Shown here in pieces: positions 1-8,136 of a stretch of DNA of 64,000 bases. The translations under genes were made by a program, and so were the position numbers. The notes beneath the pieces were generated by a model. The model was not told the DNA's origin, did no database searches, and was given only the letters and a program-made list of their open reading frames with translations. The stretch comes from CAKZSB01 sp964573105 (GTDB taxonomy: Bacteria; Pseudomonadota; Gammaproteobacteria; Granulosicoccales; Granulosicoccaceae), in NCBI GenBank assembly GCA_964573105.1, contig CAZNIS010000009.1:62001-126000 (forward strand). Direction: 5' to 3'. Every line of letters begins with the position of its first letter. Within the stretch, counting starts at the first letter, position 1.

Positions 1-176
1 GAGCATCGGGATTCAACAACTCCGCCCGACTCAGCAACCGGCAAATGCCCGGCAGCCCGGTGTGGTCGACACCGGGTTCGGGCGATTGCAACAAGCCAGG
101 CAACAACAGACTAACCGACCGCGCACGCGGGCTCGTCCGATTTTCCGCTGACTCAGATTTTGCAGAGTGTACTGAC

Positions 177-866
177 ATGAACAAGACGAAAATATTGGTG
201 TTGCTGGCGGCGGTCGCGTTGATTGCGGCGTTTTTCCTGTTCGATCTCGGGCAGTACCTCTCGCTCGATTTTCTGAAGGAAAAACACCAGACTATACTCG
301 ATTTTTACGCCCAGAACCGACTCCTGACACTGGCCGGGTTTTTCGTGGGCTATGTACTCGTCACCGCGCTATCGTTGCCTGGCGCTGCGATTCTCACCCT
401 CGCTGCCGGGGCGATATTCGGGTTTCTGACCGGGCTGATTCTGGTGTCATTCGCATCTACGCTGGGGGCGACGCTGGCGTTTCTGTTTTCGCGCTTTTTG
501 TTTCGCGAAACCGTGCAAAACAAGTTTGGCAATCAGCTGGGTGCCATCAACCGCGGTGTAGAGGAAGAAGGCGCCTTCTATCTTTTTACCCTGCGCTTGA
601 TTCCGGCCGTGCCGTTTTTCGTCATCAATCTGCTGATGGGCCTGACGCCGATTAAAACCGGCATCTATGCAATCGTCAGCCAGCTGGGCATGCTGCCCGG
701 CACCGCTGTGTTCGTCAACGCCGGCGCGCAGCTGTCGAAAATCGAATCGCTTAAAGATATTCTCTCACCCGGGCTGATCGGCGCATTTGTGCTGCTTGGC
801 GTCTTTCCGATCGTGGCCAAGAAGCTACTCGCCTATTACAAACAGAACAAGGTCGCAGCACTATGA
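177..866 (+). CDS. TVP38/TMEM64 (SNARE-associated/DedA-like) membrane protein
   Basis: Inner-membrane protein of 229 residues with an N-terminal hydrophobic helix (residues about 5-23) and further membrane segments over about 50-105, 135-160, 170-190 and 205-220. The family core is visible: a glycine-rich AAGAIFGFLTG stretch and the FTLRLIPAVPFFVINLLMG segment, matching the 'R-x-x-P-x-x-P' signature of VTT/SNARE-associated domains. The open frame extends upstream to 45, but that extension is polar and unlike the family, so the ATG at 177 is preferred. Its stop overlaps the ATG of the downstream flavoprotein (ATGA at 863-866), which implies translational coupling. TVP38 proteins next to MerA-like oxidoreductases are a recurrent pairing. 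The substrate is unknown; family members are linked to lipid scrambling or metal handling. Confidence 0.85.
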   Translation: MNKTKILVLLAAVALIAAFFLFDLGQYLSLDFLKEKHQTILDFYAQNRLLTLAGFFVGYVLVTALSLPGAAILTLAAGAIFGFLTGLILVSFASTLGATLAFLFSRFLFRETVQNKFGNQLGAINRGVEEEGAFYLFTLRLIPAVPFFVINLLMGLTPIKTGIYAIVSQLGMLPGTAVFVNAGAQLSKIESLKDILSPGLIGAFVLLGVFPIVAKKLLAYYKQNKVAAL

Positions 867-2329
867 GCGGGCAACACGAACAACCGCGGCATTTCGATAC
901 CAATATCATCGTCATCGGGGCCGGGTCCGGTGGTCTGGTAACCGCACTGATTGCCGCCGCGGTCAAGGCTCGCGTCACACTGATCGAGCGCCACAAAATG
1001 GGTGGCGATTGCCTGAACACCGGCTGTGTACCATCGAAGGCGCTGATTCGCTCGGCGAAGTTTCTGTCCGATGTGGCCAACGCAAAAAAATTCGGCGTGC
1101 ACACCGCCAGCGCCGATTTCGATTTCGCCGAGATCATGGAGCGCGTGCAGGGCATCATCAAGCGTATCGAGCCGCACGACTCGGTCGAGCGCTTCACCGG
1201 CCTGGGTGTCGACTGCATCATGGGTGAGGCGCGCGTAGTCAGCCCCTGGGCAGTCGAGGTGAACGGCCAGACAATCACCGCAAGAAACATCGTGCTGGCC
1301 ACCGGTGCACGCCCGTTTGTGCCGCCGATCAAGGGGCTGGAACAGGTTAGCTGGTACAACTCCGACACGCTATGGGATCTGCGCGAGCAACCAGGCCGCA
1401 TGGTGGTACTCGGGGGCGGACCAATCGGCTGCGAGCTGGCACAATCCTTTGCTCGGCTCGGCAGCGAAGTCTCGCTGGTCGAAATGGCACCGCGGATCAT
1501 GATTCGCGAGGACGAAGAAATCTCCGAGATGATCAAACAGCGGTTCGAATCCGAATCGATGCAGGTGCTGACGGGCACGCGCGCGGTCGAGTGTCGCCGC
1601 GACGGTGACACCCAGTTGCTGATCTGCGAGCGCGACGGCAAGACGCTGGAGATTCCTTTCGATGGTCTGATGGTGGCGATCGGCCGCAAACCGAACGTCG
1701 AGGGCTTTGGTCTGGAGGAACTGGGCGTCGAGCTGCGCAAGAACACAACCATCCAGACCGATGACTTTCTGCGCACTAACTTCCCAAGCATTCTGGCAGT
1801 CGGGGATGTCACTGGCCCCTATCAGTTCACTCACACAGCTTCACACCAGGCGTGGTTTGCAGCGGTCAACAGCTTGTTTGGGATGGTAAAGAAATTTCGC
1901 GTCGATTACTCCGTCGTGCCGTGGGCGACGTTCACCGATCCGGAAGTGGCCCGGGTGGGTCTGAACGAGTCCGAGGCAAAGGAAAAGAACATCCCGCACG
2001 AGGTCACCACTTACGACATTGGCTCGCTGGATCGCGCGGTCGCCGACAGCACGGACTATGGCCTGGTAAAAGTGCTCACGGTGCCGGGCAAGGACAAGAT
2101 TCTCGGTGCGACGATTGTCGGCGCGCACGCGGGGGATCTATTAGCTGAATATGTGTTTGCGATGAAACACAAGCTTGGGCTGAACAAGATTCTCGGCACC
2201 ATCCACACCTACCCGACGATGGCCGAGGCCAATAAATTTGCCGCCGGCAACTGGAAACGCGCCAATGCGCCGCAAAAGCTACTGGGATGGGTCGAAAAAT
2301 TTCACACCTGGCGCCGCGGCAAGAAATGA
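863..2329 (+). CDS. MerA-like FAD-dependent pyridine nucleotide-disulfide oxidoreductase
   Basis: Cytoplasmic flavoprotein of 488 residues in the glutathione reductase/mercuric reductase superfamily. The FAD-binding IGAGSGGL motif lies at about 18-25, the redox-active disulfide GGDCLNTGCVPSK gives Cys50 and Cys55, the NAD(P)H-binding LGGGPIG lies in the middle, and a second FAD contact follows at AVGDVTGP. In the C-terminal dimer domain the usual catalytic His of the HPT motif reads TYPTMAE, with Tyr in its place as in MerA. There is no N-terminal heavy-metal-binding domain and no C-terminal vicinal Cys pair, so true mercuric reductase activity is not supported. It is coupled to the TVP38 gene by a 4-base overlap. 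The substrate is unknown. Confidence 0.85.
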   Translation: MSGQHEQPRHFDTNIIVIGAGSGGLVTALIAAAVKARVTLIERHKMGGDCLNTGCVPSKALIRSAKFLSDVANAKKFGVHTASADFDFAEIMERVQGIIKRIEPHDSVERFTGLGVDCIMGEARVVSPWAVEVNGQTITARNIVLATGARPFVPPIKGLEQVSWYNSDTLWDLREQPGRMVVLGGGPIGCELAQSFARLGSEVSLVEMAPRIMIREDEEISEMIKQRFESESMQVLTGTRAVECRRDGDTQLLICERDGKTLEIPFDGLMVAIGRKPNVEGFGLEELGVELRKNTTIQTDDFLRTNFPSILAVGDVTGPYQFTHTASHQAWFAAVNSLFGMVKKFRVDYSVVPWATFTDPEVARVGLNESEAKEKNIPHEVTTYDIGSLDRAVADSTDYGLVKVLTVPGKDKILGATIVGAHAGDLLAEYVFAMKHKLGLNKILGTIHTYPTMAEANKFAAGNWKRANAPQKLLGWVEKFHTWRRGKK

Positions 2330-2344
2330 CAGCCGGATAAAAGT

Positions 2345-5083
2345 TTACTTCGGGTCAATCAGGACGGGCTTGCCTATGTGGTAGCCCTGCGCAAAGTCGA
2401 CGCCCATATCTCTGAGCTTATCCAGCACCGCTTCGTTTTCAACATATTCGGCAATGGTCTTTTTGCCAAGCGTCTGCCCGATGTCGTTGATCGCCTTGAC
2501 CATCGCAAAGTCGATTGGATCTTCAAGGATATCCCGCACAAACAATCCATCGATCTTAAGGTAACTGACGGGCAGGTTTTTCAGATAGGCAAACGATGAC
2601 AGGCCGCTGCCAAAATCATCGAGTGAAAACTGACAACCCAGTTCGCCAACCTGTTTCATAAATCGTGACGCGACGGTCAGGTTGGCAATGGTCGCAGTCT
2701 CCGTGACCTCAAAGCAGATGCGCGACACATCGACCCTGGCGTCAGAGAGTTTCTTCATCAACAGCCGGGTAAATTCCTCATCGGCGAAAGACTGACCGAT
2801 CAGATTGATACCGCACATTTTCAGACTTTCAATCAGGTGCGGCTGGCTCGCAAGCCAGCTCAAGGCAACATCGACAACCGCCAGATCGATTCTCGAGGCC
2901 AAGCCGTAGCGCTCTGCTGCGGGCAGAAACGAGCGAGGACTGACCAATTCGTTTTCCGGCGTCATGATGCGCATCAGCAGTTCGGTGTAGCGGCTCGCCT
3001 GATCTTCTTCATTGAGCGGCTTGATACGCTGCATCATCAGGCGAATGCGCTCATCATCCAGCGCGGAGTTGATCAGCTCTACCCAGGGTCGCTCGCCACT
3101 GCGAGCCTCGCGTTCGTTTTCATCGGCCTGAAACACGGCAACCCGATTGCGGCCCTGATTCTTGGCATCGTAACAGGCCGAGTCTGCCGCACCGAACACG
3201 GCCGATCTGGATTCCCAGCGCTCATCGACAATCACAAGTCCGATACTCGCGCCAACTGAGAAACGGTTGTCCTCCCACAGGAACTGAAAGTTCTCGACTT
3301 CGGCACGAATTTGATTGGCCAGACGCAGCGCCTCGTTCAGGCCAACGTTAAAGACCAGCACGCCAAATTCATCGCCACCGAGGCGCGCCAGCACATCGCT
3401 CTTTCGAACGAGCCCGGTGAACATTGCAGACAATTGGCGAAGCAGTTCGTCACCGGCCAGGTGTCCGCTGGTGTCATTGACGGTTTTGAAGTTGTCGAGG
3501 TCGATGAAACACAACGCGTGCGTGCTGTTGGCATTGCGCGCCGATGCGACCGCATCATCACAACGCTTTTCGAATTCACGTCGATTCACCAGTCCGGTCA
3601 ATGCGTCGTGGCTGGCATGGTAGGCGACGGCGATGGTATCTTCATAGTAGCGAGTGATGTCGCGTCCGCCGCCACGATAGCCGACAAACTGACCATCCTC
3701 GTCGAACACCGGCACCGCGGAAATCCGCAACACCGCGACACGGCCATCGGCGGTCTGCCATTTCAGTTCGCGATCGCGCAACATCTGATGCCGGTTCATG
3801 TCGGCAAGCACGGCATCCCAAACCCCCTGACTGTCTGGCACGGCCAGACTTTGCGCGAGTTCGGCAAGCGTGCGCCCGACGAGTATCGAGGCATCGAAGG
3901 CAGCGGCCGAATGCGCCAGCGCATCGTAGCGGGTGACGCGAAAGTCAGCGTCGACCTCGATCAGAAAGTCGGCTGCCGCCTGGGCAAAATCGTGCAGTCG
4001 CACCAGATCGTTGCGGGTTTCATCTGGCGCCAGCGCGCCGGCTCGCAGGCGATGCAAACCGAACAACGTGCGCAACTGTCCGTGCCATTCGAGCATGCTC
4101 ACGGAGACCTGATGGAGTTCACCCGCTATTCGGCTGATTAAATGAACCGGTTCGCTAAAGTGCTTGCGATCGCGCATGCCGGCCTCAATTTGTGCTTGAT
4201 CACGATCAGTGAAAAGCTGGCTTATATCGCCACCCACGGTCAATTGGCCGGCAAACAGCGTGGCGGCCGCAGGGTTGTTGTACAAGAGTGTCCAGCCATC
4301 GCAGATCATCATCGGGTTGGGCAAGGCGTCGAACACCAGCGGCTGCTCCTGCACCACCGCACCACCGACTGGCTGACCCGTCTCGCCCTGGCGTCGATGA
4401 CCGCGCCTCTTTTCGACGTAAGCTCGCTTGTCTGTGGTTACGGGCGCATCTGTCGCGTCGGCCCTGGCCGATACGTAGACAGCCTCAGCCGGCATTCCAT
4501 TCCAGCGAACGGCTATCCGATGCGCGTACAAGGTACGACCGGCGTCATACTCGGACGACTGACTGGCCGCAGCGGCTGCCAGCCAGGTTTTGAGTTGCTC
4601 GCGTGAAGGTGTCTCGGACAACTGGTGCAATCGCAACCAGCTGGCGTTAGTGAAAAGTGTTTGATAGTCGCGATGTACCAGCACCCCCCAGGGCGAGCGA
4701 GTGCTCAATTCGCGCATCTGCAATAAGCTGGCAAACATGTTCTGTTGCGCAGCAGGCAAGAGTGCCATATCGACAATTTGCACCTCGAGGCCTGCCAACA
4801 CGCCATTGCGCGACAACAAGGGCAATGTGCAAATGGTCTTGCCGCCAAGTCGGCTCGATAACAACCCCCCATCGATAAACGCGGGCTCAAGCGAATCGCG
4901 CACCAGTTTGTCGCTGTCCCGGACCAAACGGGCCGCTTCACGGGGCAGCAGATCAAAGTCGTCCCGATCGACGATACTGGAAGCTGAGTTGAGACGCATG
5001 GCACGGGCGTATCCACCTGTACAGACCCGATACCGCAACTGCAGGTCTTTTAAAGCAATGCTGTCTGATTGAGCGGCGGCCAT
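2345..5083 (-). CDS. PAS-PAS-GGDEF-EAL cyclic-di-GMP signalling protein
   Basis: A 912-residue hybrid enzyme predicted to make and/or degrade cyclic di-GMP. The N-terminal half carries PAS-like sensory regions; one ends in YRGGGRDITRYYED just before the GGDEF domain. The GGDEF domain has an intact RLGGDEFGV active site, and an RKSD that fits the inhibitory RxxD I-site lies five residues before GGDEF. In the EAL domain the signature reads ELLMR instead of EALLR but keeps the Glu. The other metal/catalytic positions look intact (FEVTET, DDFGSG, LKIDG, IAEYVEN, QGYHIGKP). The frame opens at 5224, but the sequence before residue 48 is Pro/Arg-rich and not conserved-looking, so ATG 5083 is chosen. 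No membrane segment is evident. The gene converges on the flavoprotein, with 15 bases between the stops. Confidence 0.9.
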   Translation of the reverse strand: MAAAQSDSIALKDLQLRYRVCTGGYARAMRLNSASSIVDRDDFDLLPREAARLVRDSDKLVRDSLEPAFIDGGLLSSRLGGKTICTLPLLSRNGVLAGLEVQIVDMALLPAAQQNMFASLLQMRELSTRSPWGVLVHRDYQTLFTNASWLRLHQLSETPSREQLKTWLAAAAASQSSEYDAGRTLYAHRIAVRWNGMPAEAVYVSARADATDAPVTTDKRAYVEKRRGHRRQGETGQPVGGAVVQEQPLVFDALPNPMMICDGWTLLYNNPAAATLFAGQLTVGGDISQLFTDRDQAQIEAGMRDRKHFSEPVHLISRIAGELHQVSVSMLEWHGQLRTLFGLHRLRAGALAPDETRNDLVRLHDFAQAAADFLIEVDADFRVTRYDALAHSAAAFDASILVGRTLAELAQSLAVPDSQGVWDAVLADMNRHQMLRDRELKWQTADGRVAVLRISAVPVFDEDGQFVGYRGGGRDITRYYEDTIAVAYHASHDALTGLVNRREFEKRCDDAVASARNANSTHALCFIDLDNFKTVNDTSGHLAGDELLRQLSAMFTGLVRKSDVLARLGGDEFGVLVFNVGLNEALRLANQIRAEVENFQFLWEDNRFSVGASIGLVIVDERWESRSAVFGAADSACYDAKNQGRNRVAVFQADENEREARSGERPWVELINSALDDERIRLMMQRIKPLNEEDQASRYTELLMRIMTPENELVSPRSFLPAAERYGLASRIDLAVVDVALSWLASQPHLIESLKMCGINLIGQSFADEEFTRLLMKKLSDARVDVSRICFEVTETATIANLTVASRFMKQVGELGCQFSLDDFGSGLSSFAYLKNLPVSYLKIDGLFVRDILEDPIDFAMVKAINDIGQTLGKKTIAEYVENEAVLDKLRDMGVDFAQGYHIGKPVLIDPK

Positions 5084-5427
5084 CACAAAATGCCTCTCAC
5101 CAGCATCGATGCGCACAGCCGCGCGATGAATGGAGGCAGGACAGACGGGCTGTTCGCAACTGGTTGGTTTTGCAGTTTGCCAAGGTAGCAGGAGCGCCGG
5201 GACGGGTTGGGCGGACTCTACCAAATAGTACCGGCAGTCGATTCAACCACTTCACAATTCGTTCGCCCGCAAATCGCCAGGACTAGCCGATTGCGACGAG
5301 TGCGCTCGTTCGCGCATTTTTACATCAAAAAATACAGCTCAATCACCCAATCCGGGCAGAACTCCTTGCCGCGAGGGCCGCATGGCGACGCTCGGATTCA
5401 GCGTCGGGGGATTGCAGTGGCAGGCGG
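5084..5427. other. Intergenic region between GGDEF/EAL gene and marR-type gene
   Basis: A 344-base gap holding the presumed promoter of the GGDEF/EAL gene and the 3' end of the MarR transcript. A 7-base inverted repeat (CGACGCT...AGCGTCG, 5386-5406) could end the MarR-type transcript, but no T-tract follows. I see no convincing small gene. Confidence 0.4.
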
Positions 5428-5964
5428 CTAGTTGCCGCTTAGCATCCCGCTGCCTGAGTAGGGTTGCGGTGTCGGTTCTGCCGGACTGCCTGGCGCCACA
5501 TCGATAGGTTCGCTGGACAGGGAATCGACGACGCTCTCAATACGACTTAGAAAAATATAGAGCGTCGATTGCTCCTCACGGGTAAGGCCGGAAAGCATTT
5601 GTTCGTTACGTGCTTCCATCATAGTGTGCACGCGATCAAATTTCTCTCTTCCTGACTCGCTAAGGTCGAGCAGCACGTTGCGTGATTGCCCGTTGCTGGT
5701 GTCCGCAACCAGCAGACCGTTTTTGAGCATCGACTTAACTGTACGACTGATCTGCCCTTTATCCATACCGATACGCACTCTGACATCGGCCTGGCTCAAT
5801 GGCCCACCGCGCGCCACAAGTGCAAGTATTCGCCACTCGGGCAAACGCAAATCAGCTAGTTTTTGCACAGCCTGGCCCACTTGACGGCTGATTTTCGCCT
5901 GCACGACATTCAGCTTAAGACTGATAAGCGAATGCAGAGCCCCTTCGTCGATCTGGTTATCCAT
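5428..5964 (-). CDS. MarR family winged-helix transcriptional regulator
   Basis: A 178-residue regulator with the MarR layout: an N-terminal dimerisation helix, then a winged helix in which LRLPEWRILALVA, LSQADVRVRIGMDKGQISR and the wing residues NGQSRNVLLDLSESG are recognisable. A C-terminal helix and a roughly 30-residue Pro/Ser-rich tail follow; the tail is longer than usual. The frame opens with a TTG at 5985, but ATG 5964 is favoured. It is divergent from the Ldh2-type dehydrogenase, with about 190 bases between them. That spacer carries a direct repeat of CGTGAAT (6023-6029 and 6034-6040) that could be part of an operator, so local control of the neighbour is a reasonable inference. Confidence 0.85.
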   Translation of the reverse strand: MDNQIDEGALHSLISLKLNVVQAKISRQVGQAVQKLADLRLPEWRILALVARGGPLSQADVRVRIGMDKGQISRTVKSMLKNGLLVADTSNGQSRNVLLDLSESGREKFDRVHTMMEARNEQMLSGLTREEQSTLYIFLSRIESVVDSLSSEPIDVAPGSPAEPTPQPYSGSGMLSGN

Positions 5965-6151
5965 CTGGGAATTGTTTCGCCTCAACTTGTAGAATTGCCA
6001 GCCTGTAGACTGCCAGTGATTGCGTGAATACTACGTGAATTAATAACGCGGTAACCTTACAAACCGAAGGATAAATCTGCGTAGCACAACAACCCGCGCA
6101 CACCATCCAAATCGGTAACAGTTCAAACCACCTTTTTATTCGGAACCGATC

Positions 6152-7168
6152 ATGAGCGCACAAATAACACTGGAAAACCTTTCGCGACTGATGATCGATG
6201 CGTTGTGTCACCACAAAACCTCCAACGCCAATGCCACATCAGTGGCCCGGGCGCTGGTCTCCGCCGAGGCACAGGGACTGGGCGGTCATGGGCTCTCGCG
6301 ATTGCACGCTTATTGTGGACAAGCGGCGAGCGGCAAGGTTCAAGGATTTGCAACGCCGACAGCGTCCCGAATTTCACCTTCATTAATTAAAATCGATGCC
6401 GGCAACGGGTTTGCCTACCCGGCAATCGATCTGGCTATCGAGTCCTGTACGGCATCCGCTCGAGAGAATGCGATCGGCTGCGCGCTGATCGGCAACTCGC
6501 ACCACTTCGGTGCTGCGGGGCTTGCGGCGGAAAAAATTGCCGGTGCCGGGCAAATCGCAATCATGACGGGAAATTCCCCCAAAGCCATCGCCCCCGCGGG
6601 AGGGAATGAGCCGATGTTTGGCACTAACCCGATTGCTTTTGCCGCACCGCGCCGCAACCTGCCACCGCTGGTGATCGATCTGTCGCTTTCAACGGTGGCG
6701 CGCGGCAAAGTCATGGTGGCGGCGCAGCGCGGTGAACCGATCCCGACCGGCTGGGCACGCGACGCCGAAGGCAAACCGACGACCGATGCGCAGGCTGGCC
6801 TGGATGGATCCATGGAGGCGATCGGTGGCGCCAAGGGGGCGATGCTGGCAATGATGATCGAGATTCTGGTCGCCGGTTTGACGAGCTCCAATTTTGGCTA
6901 TGAAGCGACTTCATTTTTCACAGCCGAAGGGGCACCGCCGTGTACCGCACAGATGCTGATCGTGATCGATCCGCAACGTGCAGGTGCCGGCAACTTTGAT
7001 CAAAGACTCGAGTCGTTGCTGTCTGCAATGCTCGAACAGCCTGGCGTCAGACTACCAGGCAGCCGACGCGCCGATCTGCTGGCCGCTGCCGAACGCGACG
7101 GCGTAACGATCAGCGACGACGCCTATCAACAGTTACTGGAACTGGCTCAGACCGATTTGCCGAATTGA
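6152..7168 (+). CDS. Malate/L-lactate dehydrogenase (Ldh2) family oxidoreductase
   Basis: A 338-residue NAD(P)-dependent 2-hydroxyacid dehydrogenase of the Ldh2/MDG2 family, which differs from the Rossmann-type lactate dehydrogenases. Supporting features are the N-terminal HGLSRLHAYCG segment, the central GNSHHFGAAGLAAEKIA motif with the conserved His pair, MFGTNPIAFAAPR, and a family-like TGWARDAEGKPTTDA stretch. The length is normal for the family. The substrate cannot be told from sequence: malate, L-lactate, sulfolactate and ureidoglycolate enzymes all share this fold. Position next to a divergent MarR regulator suggests substrate-induced expression. Confidence 0.85.
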   Translation: MSAQITLENLSRLMIDALCHHKTSNANATSVARALVSAEAQGLGGHGLSRLHAYCGQAASGKVQGFATPTASRISPSLIKIDAGNGFAYPAIDLAIESCTASARENAIGCALIGNSHHFGAAGLAAEKIAGAGQIAIMTGNSPKAIAPAGGNEPMFGTNPIAFAAPRRNLPPLVIDLSLSTVARGKVMVAAQRGEPIPTGWARDAEGKPTTDAQAGLDGSMEAIGGAKGAMLAMMIEILVAGLTSSNFGYEATSFFTAEGAPPCTAQMLIVIDPQRAGAGNFDQRLESLLSAMLEQPGVRLPGSRRADLLAAAERDGVTISDDAYQQLLELAQTDLPN

Positions 7169-7360
7169 GTTGCGATGGGCTCGCAAACACCAGCGCCGCC
7201 TCGGGCGGTCATATCAACTTGATCAAGTAGATTTTAAGCCTTGCGCGGACGCAGGCTCACTCAAATCGACCAGGGTAGCAATGACATCGCCGTTTGCATC
7301 GAAGGTATGGCTGATTGCCATTTATAGTTAAAACTCGTTCTCGGGCGCAAACACCCGCCA

Positions 7361-8110
7361 CTACCGCCCTCCACTCACGTCAATGAATGTTCCGGTGCAA
7401 TAGGCGGACTGCGGCGACATCAGCCACAGCACGGCATCAGCCACCTCCTCTACTGTGCCGCCTCTTTGCATCGGCACACCCGATTTAACCCGATCAACGC
7501 GATCCGGTTCTCCGCCGCTGGCATGAATGTCGGTGTATATAACGCCGGGACGAACGGCATTGACCCTGATACCGCAATCGGCGGTCTCACGCGACAGGCC
7601 GATCGTCATACTGTCTATGGCCCCTTTACTCGCCGCGTAGTCGACGTATTCGTTCGGCGCACCCAGGCGCGCGGCCATTGATGAAATATTAACGATTGCG
7701 CCACCCTGCCCGCCCGATTTTGTCGACATGCGTTTTATCGCCTCGCGCGCGCACATCAGCGAACCGATAACATTGGTGTCAAACACGCGCCGAAACCGCT
7801 CGGTGGACATGTCTGCAAGCGGACTGTGATGCTCAAGAATGCCGGCATTGTTGACCAGTGCTGTCACCTGCCCAAGCGCCGATGCCGATTCCTCAAACAG
7901 GCGCAGTACGTCATCTTCAATGGCCACATCGCCCTGGACGGTGATCGCCCGGCCACCGTCTGATTCTATTTGCGCTTTGAGTTCCTGCGCGCGCGCCTCG
8001 CTTCGATGGTAATTGATACAGACCGCGTAACCATCGCGGGCCGCCGCCCGCGCCACCGCAGCACCAATACCGCGGCTCGCACCTGTGACGATTGCTACAC
8101 TCATGGGCAT
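7361..8110 (-). CDS. Short-chain dehydrogenase/reductase (SDR), 3-oxoacyl-ACP reductase-like
   Basis: A classical SDR of about 249 residues. The nucleotide-binding motif TGASRGIGAAVA lies at the N terminus, followed by NNAGILEHHS, the catalytic Ser in NISSMAARLG, the YAASKGAID Tyr/Lys pair and a C-terminal GTFIDVSGGR. The frame runs back to 8203, but the domain begins at MSVAIVTG, so ATG 8110 (or 8104) is taken; GGAG lies just upstream. It begins 26 bases after the icmF stop on the same strand, so it is probably co-transcribed. This suggests reduction or oxidation of a hydroxyacyl-CoA or acyl intermediate of the mutase pathway, but the substrate is inferred only from position. Confidence 0.88.
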   Translation of the reverse strand: MPMSVAIVTGASRGIGAAVARAAARDGYAVCINYHRSEARAQELKAQIESDGGRAITVQGDVAIEDDVLRLFEESASALGQVTALVNNAGILEHHSPLADMSTERFRRVFDTNVIGSLMCAREAIKRMSTKSGGQGGAIVNISSMAARLGAPNEYVDYAASKGAIDSMTIGLSRETADCGIRVNAVRPGVIYTDIHASGGEPDRVDRVKSGVPMQRGGTVEEVADAVLWLMSPQSAYCTGTFIDVSGGR

Positions 8111-8136
8111 TGATCTCCAGCTTGTTTGATGACGAA

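Noticed and set aside
751..1812. Long antisense open frame of 353 codons over the MerA-like gene
   Set aside because: It is a shadow of a GC-rich gene: the sense strand carries the full flavoprotein motifs, and the antisense product is Ser/Arg-rich without family features.
863..2329. Mercury resistance function for the MerA-like protein
   Set aside because: It lacks the N-terminal metal-binding domain and the C-terminal vicinal cysteines, and no merR, merT or merP genes are nearby.
3311..4141. Open frame of 276 codons antisense to the GGDEF/EAL gene
   Set aside because: Sense-strand PAS and GGDEF motifs cover the whole segment; the antisense product has no recognisable domain.
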